Below are positions 1-11,678 of a stretch of 64,000 nucleotides of DNA, piece after piece; the first letter of the stretch is position 1, and the number at the start of each line of letters is the position of its first letter. The notes beneath the pieces were generated by a model. That model did no database searches and was not told where the DNA came from. It worked only from the letters and a program-made list of their open reading frames with translations. This stretch comes from Phialocephala subalpina (lineage: Eukaryota; Ascomycota; Leotiomycetes; Helotiales; Mollisiaceae). Location: the NCBI GenBank assembly GCA_900073065.1, contig FJOG01000024.1, positions 717,048 through 781,047 of the forward strand, given 5' to 3'. A program made the position numbers and the translations under genes.

Positions 1-487
1 GATTGGAATAATACGTTGGGGGTAGAAGATGCGGCGCAGGAGAATGTAGATGAGTGTTATGCTTACAATGATTATGCGAGTTTTTGGGAGTGTTTGATTG
101 CGAAGCCGCATGTTGCGGGGCATGGAGGGACGGGAGGTGTGGTGAGTTTTGTCTTCTCTTCCTTCAACATTTCAGGTGAGTGTTGTTTTGGAAGGACTCG
201 AGGCTGATATGAAGCAGATGGTCGATGGCGACTGCTCCCCGGGCGACCCAATCTTCTACATGCATCACAACTATCTCGATCGTCTCTGGTGGCAGTGGCA
301 GCAATCCAACTCCTCGAGTCGGATGTATGATATGGCGGGGTACACGACTTCTGAGGAGCCAGCTACGGGGTGGGTGAACACGACGTTGAGCTATGTTATG
401 AGTATGTATGATATTGTGCCGAACGTCACTGTAGAAGAGGTTATGAACGTGCAGGGTGGGTATTTGTGTTATGAGTTTGAGTACTAG
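1..487 (+). CDS. Tyrosinase, C-terminal part (cut by window edge)
   Basis: This is the 3' part of a type-3 copper monooxygenase that oxidises phenols to quinones (melanin-type chemistry). Reading from base 1, the copper-B region is visible. It contains PHVAGHGGTGG, whose HxxxH supplies two ligands, and then SPGDPIFYMHHNYLDRLWW, which carries the third CuB histidine and the conserved aromatic tail. The two parts lie in different frames. A GTGAGT...TTTCAG intron at 142-175 joins them in phase, but at 34 nt it is unusually short for a fungal intron. The protein ends at TAG 485-487 soon after the CuB domain, so this copy seems to lack the long C-terminal extension of latent fungal tyrosinases. 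The CuA half lies outside the window. The family call is firm; the exact splice is not. Confidence 0.88.
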
Positions 488-713
488 GGGTTGGAAGTGA
501 TGGGAGCTCGCTGTTGGTGAATGATGCTGGTGATGATGCTGTATTTTTAGGCGACAAGAGCCCGAGAATTAGCGACAAGTACACTGGACCTCAGTCACTA
601 CTCACTGAAAGCTAGTGATTAACACCTGAATCCTCTCATTTGCTCCCCAGGCATCCACAGTCGTCTTGACATCATCTCACACCATCGTCAGACAAATGAT
701 GCCAGTTGTTATA

Positions 714-3700
714 TCAACAGATAAGTACAGTACTTCTAGTGTTTTCATGAACTGCATTATCCAACGACTCTTTGCAGCAAAGCCAACAAATGTCATCCGA
801 GAGAACCACCGTCCGCCGGCCATGGTCGACGCTCATCACTGTGAACGCCAACCTCGCGAGCCAATTCTGATAAGCTCGTATGATCAAAACGCTGCCAGAC
901 GGAAGATCCAAAAACTCATCCCAGTTATCAATGGAAATCAACGGCGAGCCCTTGGCCCCAAAGATCTCCTGAAAATCGGGTATGGCTTTACGTTTGGCGC
1001 TGTGGTGCTCCGAACATCCACAACGCAAGTTGCTGAGACCTTTGCCGTCGCTTCTTCTCTTGTTGAGGGCTGATAAGACGTCCAAATCAGCCACCCATTC
1101 GCCCCTGTCGTGAACTGAGACCACGGTCTCGACGAGGCTTGCTGGTCTGTCGATGATATGCTGTCCATGAGAACCGTCACTGAGGGGTAGCTCATAGGCA
1201 GTAAACGTCAGATGTAGGGTTGCCTGTTGGAAGCAATTCTCAAGTTTCCCGTCAAACGGCAAATGGTTCACGTGGATCCAGCTTTCATCGTCCCTAACTC
1301 GACACTTCGGCTCTCCAGGCGGTATTAGAACGGTGATACCTGAACGACCGATGCTGCCAGTCACGCGTCTGATTTCTTTCGGCGTCGGAACTTCGGAAGG
1401 ATCACAGAGTAAGGGCGCTGCCACGTATATGGAGTTGCCTGAGGAGAGGGCGAAGGCTTCTTGCAGCCCAGCAGGGTCAAGATTGCAGGATCCAGAATCA
1501 AACATTGCGATGCATGCAAATGCCTGTGCTCTGCTGAGTTCGACTTTAGCAAGTAGATGGCTTTGGTATTCCGGCTGAGGAGGTAGCCATTTGATAACCA
1601 CAGATGTTGAGATACAACCGTTGTGGATATTGTCGCATCGGGTAGCAGCTTGTACACCTGTGCCGCAAGTACTCCTGCCCTCAACGAGCTAGAGTACTCC
1701 GAATAAAGTGAATGGCTTAAGGGTGGCATAGGAGCATAGTGCTGCATCCCTGGAGCATTGGTATGTCTTAAGAGTATTGAAGCAGATTGTGGCTTTCGGA
1801 AGGTAGTAAGCCAGTCGACCAATCGAACCAGATCCAGCATGTCGACTTTCAAAACATCTTCAAGTAACTCTTGAGGAACATAGCTTTTCGTGGCTGCTGC
1901 TGTTCCCATGGGGGGAGCGTAAGGCGTTATGACGTTCTTGGTGTAATCCAACTCAAAGATCGCGGCCGTGTCAGGATCTCCACAGACTAGCTTAAGTCCC
2001 ACGAAATCACGAAGTGGGGTGCCAGTATCCTGACGGAGCAGACCATTTAAGCTAGACTCAAAAGAGGGACCAGAACAGAACTTGATGAGAACATCCGCGA
2101 AGGAGACTCCTTCTCTGTAAGGCAGAAGCTCGCATAATGCCTCCGGTTCTTCAGCCATATTTTGAACGTCGAAGCATCTTCGAAGGACGAAATCGAGAAG
2201 TCCACCGTTTTTACAATTTCGTACAGTAGTATCATGTCCATTGTGGCAAAGAAGGGAGCAGTCGGTAGTTCGGAGCCTGCAAGGGCAAGCTTCAGCACAC
2301 AAAGGAGAGCAAACGCAGCTGAGAACATTGGTAGCATGGCGATAGGCTGTGATTGGAAGAAATCTTCTGTGGACTGTGGTTCCGGGTTGTTGTATGCTAG
2401 ACAACGGTAGAGTAGTGGCATACTCAAACGGACAAATGTTGATATTAGTACCGCGTTTATATCTGATCACGTGTCTGGTGGCATCGAGGGAAAGCTTGGT
2501 CGCAAGTCCTCGTAGGAACTTGATTCGTGCCTCATGGTTGGACATGATTGGGATCAGTATGGAAGGATCGGATAAGCCAAATAGTGGACATGGAACGTTC
2601 TGACCAGGACATAAAGCTGCCGTTCGACGTTTACCTAGAGTGACAAGTTGCATCGCCAGTTTCTTCTCTAGTCCTCTAGTTTCAAGTAGACGATGCCCTA
2701 CATTGAAGAGCCATCCCATCCAAGAGTTTTTCGCTTGAACAGCATGGAAACCTTCCGTTGGTGGAGAGTTGTTTTGCGGTGTTGAGAATGTCCCGAAGTT
2801 AGGCAGAGTCGTATGATCATTCGTATCATCCAAACGTTTGGAAGGTTTGTCAAGGAGATCATGAAGCCGCAAGAGCCACGTTACTCCCATTGTCGGTGTT
2901 GATGCGTATTCATTCCATCTTCCAAACACGCAGCCCAACATGACATATGCGAATTGATCGATAGATATCCGGGAATTGGCCGGACCAACCGAGCAAGAGG
3001 ACTGGACTGGGTGACCATAGTACCTGAGATGCGCCAGTGATAGTGACTAGGAAACACCGTGTCTGGATTTGTCTGCGAACTGGAGGCCGAGTGTCAATAG
3101 AGCCGAAGACAGGAAGAGCGGGTCTTTCTGTTTGACGTCCGCGGTCACTCCTCCGAGCACAACCATATCCGGGTATAAGTGCCAAGATGACATTCCAAGG
3201 AGCGCTGCTCAATCTTGAACTTGCTGTGGGATACCTTTGGCTAGGTTCTCCATAGCTCTGAGAGCAGTGAACCAGGCCACAGTTACGCTGCGAAAGAGGT
3301 CCTTCTCGTTGTTGACGGGAACATTAATGTTGTCGAGAATGAGCATCAACTGCGTATGCCTGCGAGACTCAGCTTGGTCGGCACTCTGGACCCATGCACG
3401 AGCGCTCGCATCCCAAGCTGCTAATGACTCTCGAGAGATATCTTGTTTTGTAGCCAAAACATCACTGTCGTATTTGGAAGGATATGCGGCAGCTGCGCAC
3501 TGGCGCTGGATGTCTTCCCTCCTCTTGACGACCAACTCATCCCAGATGGATATTGCCTGTGGGCCAGTCCAGATGCGCGCAAGCATACAAGCAAGGAGAT
3601 GAACACCCATTGCTCCATCTCCAGATGTTGCGGCCGCCCACAAACTCGTCGAGTCTGCTCCGATGTGTGTGGCGAACATCCCATCCCTCGATGAAGGCTT

Positions 3701-3997
3701 GGGGTTGATTTTGGTCGACTTTGAGACCTCGGAGACTCGAATTCCATACGCTTTACACAGTTCCGGTGTGGATGGGATAATGCTTTCGAACAAGGCTCCA
3801 AGCTTGCGCGCGGTCTTGTGTAGTGTTCCATCTTCAGCATTGATTTTTCTGTGTTCAGAAATCGTTGACCCAACGCCCTGGAACTCAACAGGAGCCTCCA
3901 TCTTAATGAGAGTAAAATCGACATTCAAGTTGGCCAGGGACACAGCATTTTCATTGTATATTGTTGCCAACGAAGCGGCAACGCGACTGATCGCCAT
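714..3997 (-). pseudogene. Conserved fungal protein of unknown function, decayed
   Basis: Three blocks on the minus strand read as one gene. The first runs from ATG 3997 (MAISRVAASLATIYNENAV...) to TGA 3209-3211. The same frame continues directly past that stop (AALLGMSSWHLYPDM...), meets a second in-frame stop TAG at 3047-3049, and then stays open from ATG 2941 to about 1610. There the frame slips by one into the block ending at 714 (FACIAMFDSGSCNLDP..., then SSGNSIYVAAPLLCDP). The three blocks are reminiscent of a long hypothetical protein I have seen in other Pezizomycotina, but I know of no function or named domain. Two stops plus one frameshift without matching splice signals suggest a pseudogene. 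Alternatively, unusual short introns or sequencing errors could explain the breaks. The TAG lies where a Trp codon would fit (TGG to TAG). Confidence 0.55.
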
Positions 3998-4781
3998 CCC
4001 AGGGATCCTATTATATATACTCGTAAGTGAGGGACTTGATGGGGACAGCAGTACACTGACTTAACGGACTTTGATGTTGCACCATCAGACGAATACTCGA
4101 TAGTTCATCGCGACGAAACCGATTTGATCAAAAGGCTCTATTTTGGCATTGCATAGATTGATGACCTAGATCAAAGGCGAGGAGCATGCAAGAAAGCAAG
4201 TTTATAGACCCGTACATTTTCCTGTCAGGCTGCAATACAGCCGCTGCAGTGAAACTTCACATGCGAAATAAGCCGTTGAGGTGGAGGCGCAGCGCTGCAA
4301 AAGCATGGTGCTGATTTCGTGAGGCCAGGAAAAAGGAAACGCACCTGCATTGTTCGCATTGAATTCCCGTTCTATTTAGGCAGTTGGCTTTGGAGAAGCA
4401 GGACGCTGCAGGAGCGCCTGACGCAGCCGAGGAGAGACTTGAGGCTTCACCCCTCACAAACAAAGACCACGAAAGAAACAAAATTGAGAAGCAAGTGAGC
4501 TTCTTCCAAAGATATGCTATATCCCTCATTAGTTTTCTAATTTGCGACATCGATATGAAGACAACTAGTCCTGGCCGGATGAGTCATCCAGACCGACGAT
4601 GTCATTCTGGTCAGTCTATAAAGTTAATCGTTCCTTCCAATTTCAATTCGTACCAAAACACCAATGACCAAGGAGTAGGACGATGCGACTTCTCCCCTTC
4701 CACATCGACTTCCGAATTTCCTGACGTTAACTTGAATACAAAGTCTTAATCCGAAAGCAATTCAGAAACTAAAACACAATC
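3998..4781. other. Intergenic, no gene seen
   Basis: This is the shared upstream region of the minus-strand decayed gene and the plus-strand gene at 4782. A TATATATAA-like stretch lies just upstream of position 3997 on the minus strand. I saw no convincing coding sequence. Confidence 0.5.
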
Positions 4782-5297
4782 ATGGATCTTCTTGAGGAGC
4801 TGAATCGGATGGCTGCTAATGTCGGAAAGCTGAACAACGCCGGAACCGACGAGGAAAACGTCGAGAGATGGGTGCAACTTTTCAAATACGACTACCTTGA
4901 AGCCTACCAACTTCTGAAAGCACAGCGTGAAGATGTAACCCGCGAACCCATTTCTGACGAGCACTGGAACCTGGTCAGGGCGGACCGCGAGGCCGCCGGG
5001 TACGACCGAGAAGCATACGAACACTCCCTTACTCTGAAAGATGTGCTCCAAAGTCAGAGCACCGTATTCCATGACACGGATGGAAAGAAATGGACATTGT
5101 ACAAAATTGGAGGACTGCTGGAAAGTAAGGAGAAGGTGCAGGAGATTGCAGAGTTGAAAGAGGCCCCAAAGATTACGAAGGGCATAGGTTCTATGGGGAT
5201 GTATGATTTTGTTTGGGTAGATGATAAGGCGAGAGAGAAGATTGAGTCGTGGGTGGAGATGCAACAACTTGTTGGGAAGGATGAGAAGGATTCGTGA
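4782..5297 (+). CDS. Small soluble protein, unknown function
   Basis: A single uninterrupted frame of 171 codons starts at ATG 4782 (MDLLEELNRMAANVGKLNN). The protein is acidic and helix-rich. It has many Glu/Lys residues, a tyrosine-rich stretch (FKYDYLEAYQLL) near residue 40, no signal peptide and no membrane segment. The C-terminal third ends in a Trp-containing amphipathic segment (KIESWVEMQQLVGKD). I do not recognise a named domain. The open length, even codon use and lack of internal stops support a real gene. The overlapping antisense and +1 frames at 5054-5841 look like shadows. Confidence 0.7.
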   Translation: MDLLEELNRMAANVGKLNNAGTDEENVERWVQLFKYDYLEAYQLLKAQREDVTREPISDEHWNLVRADREAAGYDREAYEHSLTLKDVLQSQSTVFHDTDGKKWTLYKIGGLLESKEKVQEIAELKEAPKITKGIGSMGMYDFVWVDDKAREKIESWVEMQQLVGKDEKDS

Positions 5298-6513
5298 GTG
5301 GGTATGGCGGGGTCAAAGTTGGCGGGGAAGGGCGGTGTCGCGGAAATGCTTGGCAGACCGTGGAAATCTTTTCTCGACGACCTCCGACACTTTCTTCCAT
5401 GCAATCCTCGACAACAACATCGATACGATCATGGTCCCAAACGAGCTCGAACTTGCAGACATCATTACAGAATATTCAGTACGATTCAATTATTCGCACC
5501 GTCACACGACATCTCGAGAAGCGAACACTTATTCTTCTCGGTGGTTGTCAGGTCACTTTTTCTTGCCTGCGAGCCACGTTCAGCCGCAAAGCTTTCTTCT
5601 TTTCTCCCGTTTCCATCAACCATCTGCAGACCACAACTGTCATTTCTGTCACTCCCGCTCTTTCCGACTCTCCGATGTGAAGGCGCACCTGCAGATACGA
5701 TGCGATGTGTCCGGGCTGCGCCCTCCCACTCTCTTCTCTTGTGATCGATCAACTTCAACATCTCTTGCGCGCCAGTCACAACTTACAGCCATTCAACAAG
5801 AAAGGAAACAGACAGTGATATCACTCCAATGCATACTATAAGCTGCTCACGAACCATAATCGAGGCGTTTCTCTAGATTCGGCATCCCAACGAGAAATCA
5901 ATTCAGCGCAGCCTTGTCCTTCTCTTATCGCTTTTGCTGCATTTGGATATGGATTGATGAGGCTTGCGGCACGTGGTATGCAAGGCCAACCATATGCGCA
6001 GCCTCAAGCCCAGTGACTCTTTACCACCCACACTCCGAATCCTTCTTGAGTCTTGAGAGAAAATCTGCAGTTGCTGCTGTTCTTTTCCCAAAACAGCCCA
6101 TCCAGAAGTCTTGGCATGCTGTGTTCTATGCCGACCTCGCAAGACCGATTGACACTTTTCAGTTTTGCTTCAAGCTGGGCATCAAACAAGAGCGCGCATA
6201 GTTAAGCAAATGACCTTGGTCCGTCAACTTTTTCAATTTCGGATTTACGTTTTATGTCATTTCGCAATTATGTGATCGGGATTACGGCGGACGGAAGATG
6301 TCTCAGACACTATTGAATGGGGCTTCTTGGCCCCAGAATGAGACAGCCTCGACTGACCGTCAGGCTTCGGCTAAGCGAGGCTGAAGGATGCCCATTGCCC
6401 ACCCACTTTGCATCTCTCGAGCTCATTTTTTCTTCTTTCTTGCTATGATTTGAGACGGCATTATATGCCAAGGACAGGCCTCCCTCAATTCAAAATTTCA
6501 TGCATCGTTCATC
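5298..6513. other. Intergenic, no gene resolved
   Basis: Several short overlapping frames occur between 5300 and 6200. None has a splice-compatible continuation or a recognisable motif. The 6400-6510 part is CT-rich and probably the 5' leader of the next gene. Confidence 0.45.
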
Positions 6514-8234
6514 ATGACGTCGTACCTGGATTATACGTTCTTTTGGGGGAGTCAAACTCCCACTGGGATGGCGGGGATCTCGACCAATGGCCCCTCAAAC
6601 GTACCTTTTGCCTGTACGCCGATGTACAGTGAGCAATATTTTACCTTCACATGGTACCAGCTTGGAAATGGGTGCCCTGTGGAATACTCATGGAGTCCTG
6701 CCTCAACATGTATCTCCACCGCCGGAGTCTACAATACCATGACCTGGAGCTGCACATGGACAACATCACAAATCTCGACCTCACAGGTTAATGGAGGTAC
6801 GATCACAGCATCAGCAGGCCAGGCTGCGACAGCCACGGCACCTGTAGTCTGGGTCACAGTGACCAATACACAGCAAACGACAAGTACGACAACTAGTGTG
6901 GTTGATCCAGGCGCAAAGACGGTCACAGTGACTTCGACCCAAGGAGTTTCAAAACGAGATGTCGACCTCACCGGCGCTCTTTTCCCCGCCAACCAATATG
7001 GCCTCGATCTATTGGATTCTGTTGAGGAGTTGAATGCTACATATGGAGCTTTAGATCCGCGAGCGGATTGCGTGTTGGGTGATATCAATTGTGGTGCGAA
7101 CTGCTGTAAGTTCCAAACTCTTCGTTCAGGAGAGCCTCCATGTCCTGACCAAACCAGGCTTGAGCGACCAAACCTGTATCTTTGGCGGAACCTATCCTTG
7201 CTGCAATGGATGGGCATGCGTTCCTTACAATCCGAAAGAGCCGTTTACTGGAAACATATACTGGTCTTGGACTGGAGCTACAGCGACTTCAACTTCATGG
7301 GTGCTGCAAACGACGTATTCAACTGTCAATCCAGCGGGAAGTACGACCACCATAACTCCAACTTCGACGACGACGGCCAATGTGGTTCAGACGCAAACTG
7401 CGACTGCTACGATTACGACGAACGATCCGACTGTTACTGTTGTTACTGTTATTACACCGAATACCCCAATAACTGGTGAGTATGGTGCTTGAAAAGGACT
7501 TTTAGCCAGGCATCTAATTTGATCTAGTCATCAAAACAGTAAACCCTTTCACCACAGTGATCACAAGCGGGTCATCAACCATCACATCAATTGTAACACC
7601 AAGTAAGTCAAGCCTGCCTAATCCAGACTCAGGCCACTGACTTTGATCAGTTCCTGCCACAAGCACAAGCACCACCACATCCTCAGCAGCAGGATCAACA
7701 TCCACCGGCGGATCATCGAACAACAAACTCATCGTCGGAGTCGCAGCCGGAGTCGGCACCCCCCTCGGCCTCTGCCTAATCGGCCTCCTAATCTTCCTCA
7801 TCTTCCGCCACAGACACAAACATCCCAAAACCCCACCTCCAGACATCGTAGGCGGCAGTTCCGCAGCCGTGGAATCCGGACCTGGAGCTGGTGGCGCAGC
7901 TTACTATGTCAACGCTGCTAGTATGGCTCATAAACCTCAAGCTGGGCCGGTCATTGTTGAACATCAGATGAGTCCGGACCCGAATTATCATACAGGTGGT
8001 GGGGGACAAGCTGGAGGGTATGGGTATGGACCAACGAGTCCGATGAGTCAGCATAGCTCTGAGATGTTTGTTCCTCCGAATCAGCATGCGAGTGTGGGGA
8101 GTGAGGGGATGTATGCTCAGCATCCACCGAGGTATGCGTCCCCTCCAGTTTATGGGCAGGGTCCGCCGGGACAGGGGCAGTATAACGAGGTTGCTGGTGG
8201 GCCGGTACCGGATAGGTATGAGTTGCACCACTAG
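6514..8234 (+). CDS. Mucin-like single-pass membrane protein (cell-wall sensor type)
   Basis: Four exons (6514-7105, 7158-7475, 7528-7602, 7651-8234) give 522 residues with exact phase joins. The N-terminal domain is rich in Trp/Tyr/Cys. It is followed by Ser/Thr-rich segments flanking a compact cysteine cluster (NCGANCC, then CIFGGTYPCCNGWACVPYN), which is formed across intron 1. A Thr/Val repeat-like stalk leads to one membrane span (LIVGVAAGVGTPLGLCLIG...) with a basic stop-transfer (FRHRHKHPK). The cytoplasmic tail is rich in Gly, Pro, Tyr and Gln. The layout resembles WSC/Mid2-type wall-stress sensors, but I do not see a canonical WSC domain, so the function is inferred from architecture only. 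No classical signal peptide follows Met-6514; an upstream leader exon near 6408 is possible. Confidence 0.82.
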
Positions 8235-8831
8235 GGGCTTGACCAGGAGAAGGAAAGGCGAGTAATGATTTATTTAGCAATGTTTATGAGGAACGTTTGA
8301 TCTGTATCTTAGATGATTTATCAAATATCATGAGGGGGCAAGTAGCTACTGAGATTGAACGACGTGGAGAGTTGCGATACCCGGATAGGTTCAAACATAA
8401 TCTAGTGTTTCTTCTGAAAAGTATTCTGCCTTGCTTTGCGTTGGGTTTCGTGTGAAAGCGAAGGGCTTTGTTGAATTATGAAGATACTTTGCCATTTGCT
8501 TGATTCGTTCACTTTCAACAATCATTTTCAGCAACAAGATCTTATGTACATTATGTTTCTGTGGTCCAATGTCCGAGGAAGCGTGGAGTAAGCTGTTATC
8601 ACCGAAGAGGACGAGACAAGCTTCCTAAGCTGGTTGTTTTCCACGAGTTGGGCTGTGGTCACATGACTCTCCTCGATTGCTCATCATGCATGTTCGAGCT
8701 TGCCGCAGACCAGAATGTTTGAGTGAGCAACATTTAGGAGACTCTGAGAAGCATAAGAAGACAATATCCAATCGTTTTTGTCTTGTTTCATCAGGAAGTG
8801 CTGTATCATTCAAGTGTCGCTTGAAGGTGAT
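8235..8831. other. Intergenic, 3' and promoter sequence
   Basis: AT-rich 3' flank of the membrane-protein gene, followed by the upstream region of the small gene at 8996. I see no coding sequence. Confidence 0.5.
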
Positions 8832-8840
8832 TATATATAA
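8832..8840 (+). promoter_or_regulatory. TATA box
   Basis: TATATATAA stands about 30-40 bp upstream of a CT-rich stretch (CATCCCTCACTCACTC) that looks like a fungal transcription start region, and about 160 bp upstream of ATG 8996. The position fits a core promoter for the small gene that follows. Confidence 0.5.
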
Positions 8841-8995
8841 AGTCAGATTTCCAACTCACTTTCATACATCCCTCACTCACTCAGTATTCTTTCCACAATC
8901 AACCGAGGTTATACATATCTCCACACAGTACAAAACCCTACCTTCCACGGCGGGTATTGCCCTGTCTACGATCGGCAGCACATTTACCATCGACC

Positions 8996-9283
8996 ATGAA
9001 GTCAAGAACAATACCAACATGCCAGGAACACGTAAGTTAGATGTGGATACAGCTTTGTTTTCATATTGGAATTTAACAATGACACCAGCATCCAAAAACT
9101 GCCATGCAAGACTTACCTTTTCACTGTCCGTCTGCTCTTCAAGAGCGTCCTTACAAGAAAGCATCGGGAAACACCTGCTCTCCGGCACCACGGCGTCTGA
9201 AGAGGCGGAGTGGAGACACCTCATGTCTGCCTGCTGGAGAACCTCAGCAAAGACGATATACTCAAAGGAGTGGTCGACCCTAA
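8996..9283 (+). CDS. Small basic protein, unknown (two exons)
   Basis: The first ATG after a good TATA/CT-rich promoter is at 8996. Twelve codons lead into a GTAAGT donor (intron 9032-9088, acceptor ACACCAG), and the second exon stays open to TAA 9281-9283. This gives 76 residues, Arg/Pro/Ser-rich with five cysteines. A second frame downstream (9210-9458, containing ENLSKDDILKGVVDPKQLPS and an acidic run of aspartates) also looks protein-like and could be joined by another splice. I recognise no domain. The promoter and donor are good; the coding call is weak. Confidence 0.4.
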
Positions 9284-11678
9284 GCAGTTGCCGTCCCATC
9301 CACTGCTTCTCCGCCTTCCGGTGTGTGGGAACAAATCGAATACCACCGCAGCCTTAGAAATCGAACAGAGAATTCGGTATTGTCACACCGCTAACTACAC
9401 CGATGATGACGACGAGTACTACCGAAGCAAACGCGAAGAAGGCCCAATCGCAGAATAGAACTGTAGGTTTCTGCAGATTTTGAAAATCAAGGTAAAGGAG
9501 ACAGCATCTCCCACATGATCAAGGTTACTGAATTGGTCAGTAGATGCAGCCAGAAACCCCAACCAGACGACGGACTCTGGAGAAAGAAAAGAACATGTAA
9601 ACTCCTGGCACAACACCTCAGAGCAGTCGTGCGAGCTCTCTACTCTGTAAGTCGTGTAGGATCACGAGGATCAGATATGAACATCTATCAGCCGATCTAT
9701 TAATGAGGAATCTGACGCAATTGAAGCAGCCTATCGAAATGATAAGGGCAGTTTGTCTTTGTCTCTAAAAAGAGTACGATCTACGTAGAACCCAGAAAGA
9801 CAGAACAGAGAGCGATCGCTCGAATTAAAACAACACAGTAAGCTCGAAATGGGTCCCTTTCATTGTGCTTTGTCCACTGGGACAATATTGAAATGGAAAA
9901 TGTTGATTCATGTAACAGACAACCACAGACCGAAAACCAGACAGCCGTTTCGCAGGTATACACCACATTCTTCTATGAGCAACATTCTAGGAGGCGAAAG
10001 GTTCATTGCCCGATTGGACATTCTCAACAGCAATTATGTTCCTCTCTCCGCAGCACACATTGCCAACTCGCACCAGTGGAGAGAAGGTGGCGTTGTTCAG
10101 ATCCCTGTCTTGAAGTCATCTATGCCGTCCTCGACGCGAACGCAGACACACTCCAATGAGCAAGCAGAGAAATATCAGACAGCGTTTACCAAGCGATACG
10201 ACAGTCAATTGTCTCGGAGACCGATGAGTTTAGTACCACGTTCGCTGTATTGGATTTAAGTTTGAAAGATGATAAGTCGGGAGGCAAGGGAAAGCAGATT
10301 GCTTTAACTAAGCTTTATGGCTTGTAGCCATTCAAATGTTCTGTCCGCGACTACACAACGCAGTCAGCGACTATAGCCTCTCTGAAGTAACACCACGAAG
10401 TGGGCAGGCTACATAAGTAAGAGCCCGAAACATACAACCACACCCATAGAGGCAATATTGTAGGCTTTCCCAGTTGTAAGATAGTCTTCGAGGTTAAAGC
10501 GCGTCTGATGTCACCCACCCTTCGACGAAGCCTGCCTTCAAGATCAAACCTACTTGAAGAAATGGGCGAAGAGAGGTCACAACCAAAAGGGAGTCGGGCA
10601 AAAACCTCGAAGGTCAGACGGGGACATTCGAGAGTCGTACAAGTCTTGGCACCTGCTGGAACATTCATGAGATGCTCCAGAAGAACCTAACATATGCATC
10701 ATTCTCTCCTTGGTGGATGCTAGACACAGATACAGCGAAATGTGCCTCTCTAACGCGATGACCTGACAGATCCATCTCGTGCTTTCGCATTTATCGGAGA
10801 AATGTGTCGGCGCAGATCCGTCTCGATTAGTCATAATGGAAAGAACACAGACAATGATTTCCTTAAGCTTTGGCTAGAAGTTGTCTGTAACATGCTCTCC
10901 GCCTTCTGTGGGTGTTTGATTAGCTGGAGTTTCACTTTCGTGACTTGAAAACTCTCGCAGATCTCAAAGTCAAGCTTGGTAATCAAGTTATACCAAATAC
11001 ACTATCAATTGATGTATACATTACAAAAGTATCGGCTTTATCCAACTCGCGGAAAAAACTTTTGAGAAACTATTGCGAGCGAATAGAACGCACACTTGAG
11101 GCGGCGAAAAGGGGAAATTGGGAGGGGAAGGAAGGCAATAAAAGGTGGAAAAGTTTAAGAAGAGAAAGATGGGAGAGGGAGGGGAGAAAACGTATAAGGG
11201 CTGAGAATTTGAGTCGGCGAGCAATTGGCATTGTGAGATGGGTGAGAGATGGATATTTAATGTACAGAGTTGGCAAAGAATTTTCAAGGAGCAGAAAGTC
11301 CCAAGAGAGGGGAATTTTTGTAATTAACGGTCTTCAGATTCAAGGGTAGTTTAGGACCGAACTAAAGCTAGAATAAAGTCACTAAAAACATTAACGGTGC
11401 AGCACAAGAATATAAATGCAGAGGAATACCGGCAGATAGAGCAAATGAGCAAGGGACTTACGCAAGTGGTTGGACGTACTACTTCATGCATTGGCACGTG
11501 ACCTCATTGTCTGTGAAGAATTGAGAACTTTCGAGGACTGCAATGTGGTGAGAGCCTGTGGTACTTTATCAGAATATGCTGGGATCCATTTTCAAAACGT
11601 GTAACCGATGTAGCCTTTGCGTACATGCGTCATGCTCGTGAGAATTTTGGCTTAGACCAGGGACAATGCGCTGATGCT
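9284..11678. other. Gene-poor interval, no gene resolved
   Basis: Short overlapping frames occur at 9515-9703 and 9849-10259, with none recognisable. A purine-rich stretch runs from about 11090 to 11220 on the plus strand and produces spurious Lys/Arg/Glu-rich frames. No RNA gene was seen. Confidence 0.4.

Noticed and set aside
11090..11220. Lys/Arg-rich coding frame
   Set aside because: It arises from a purine-rich low-complexity stretch; no splice partner or homology.
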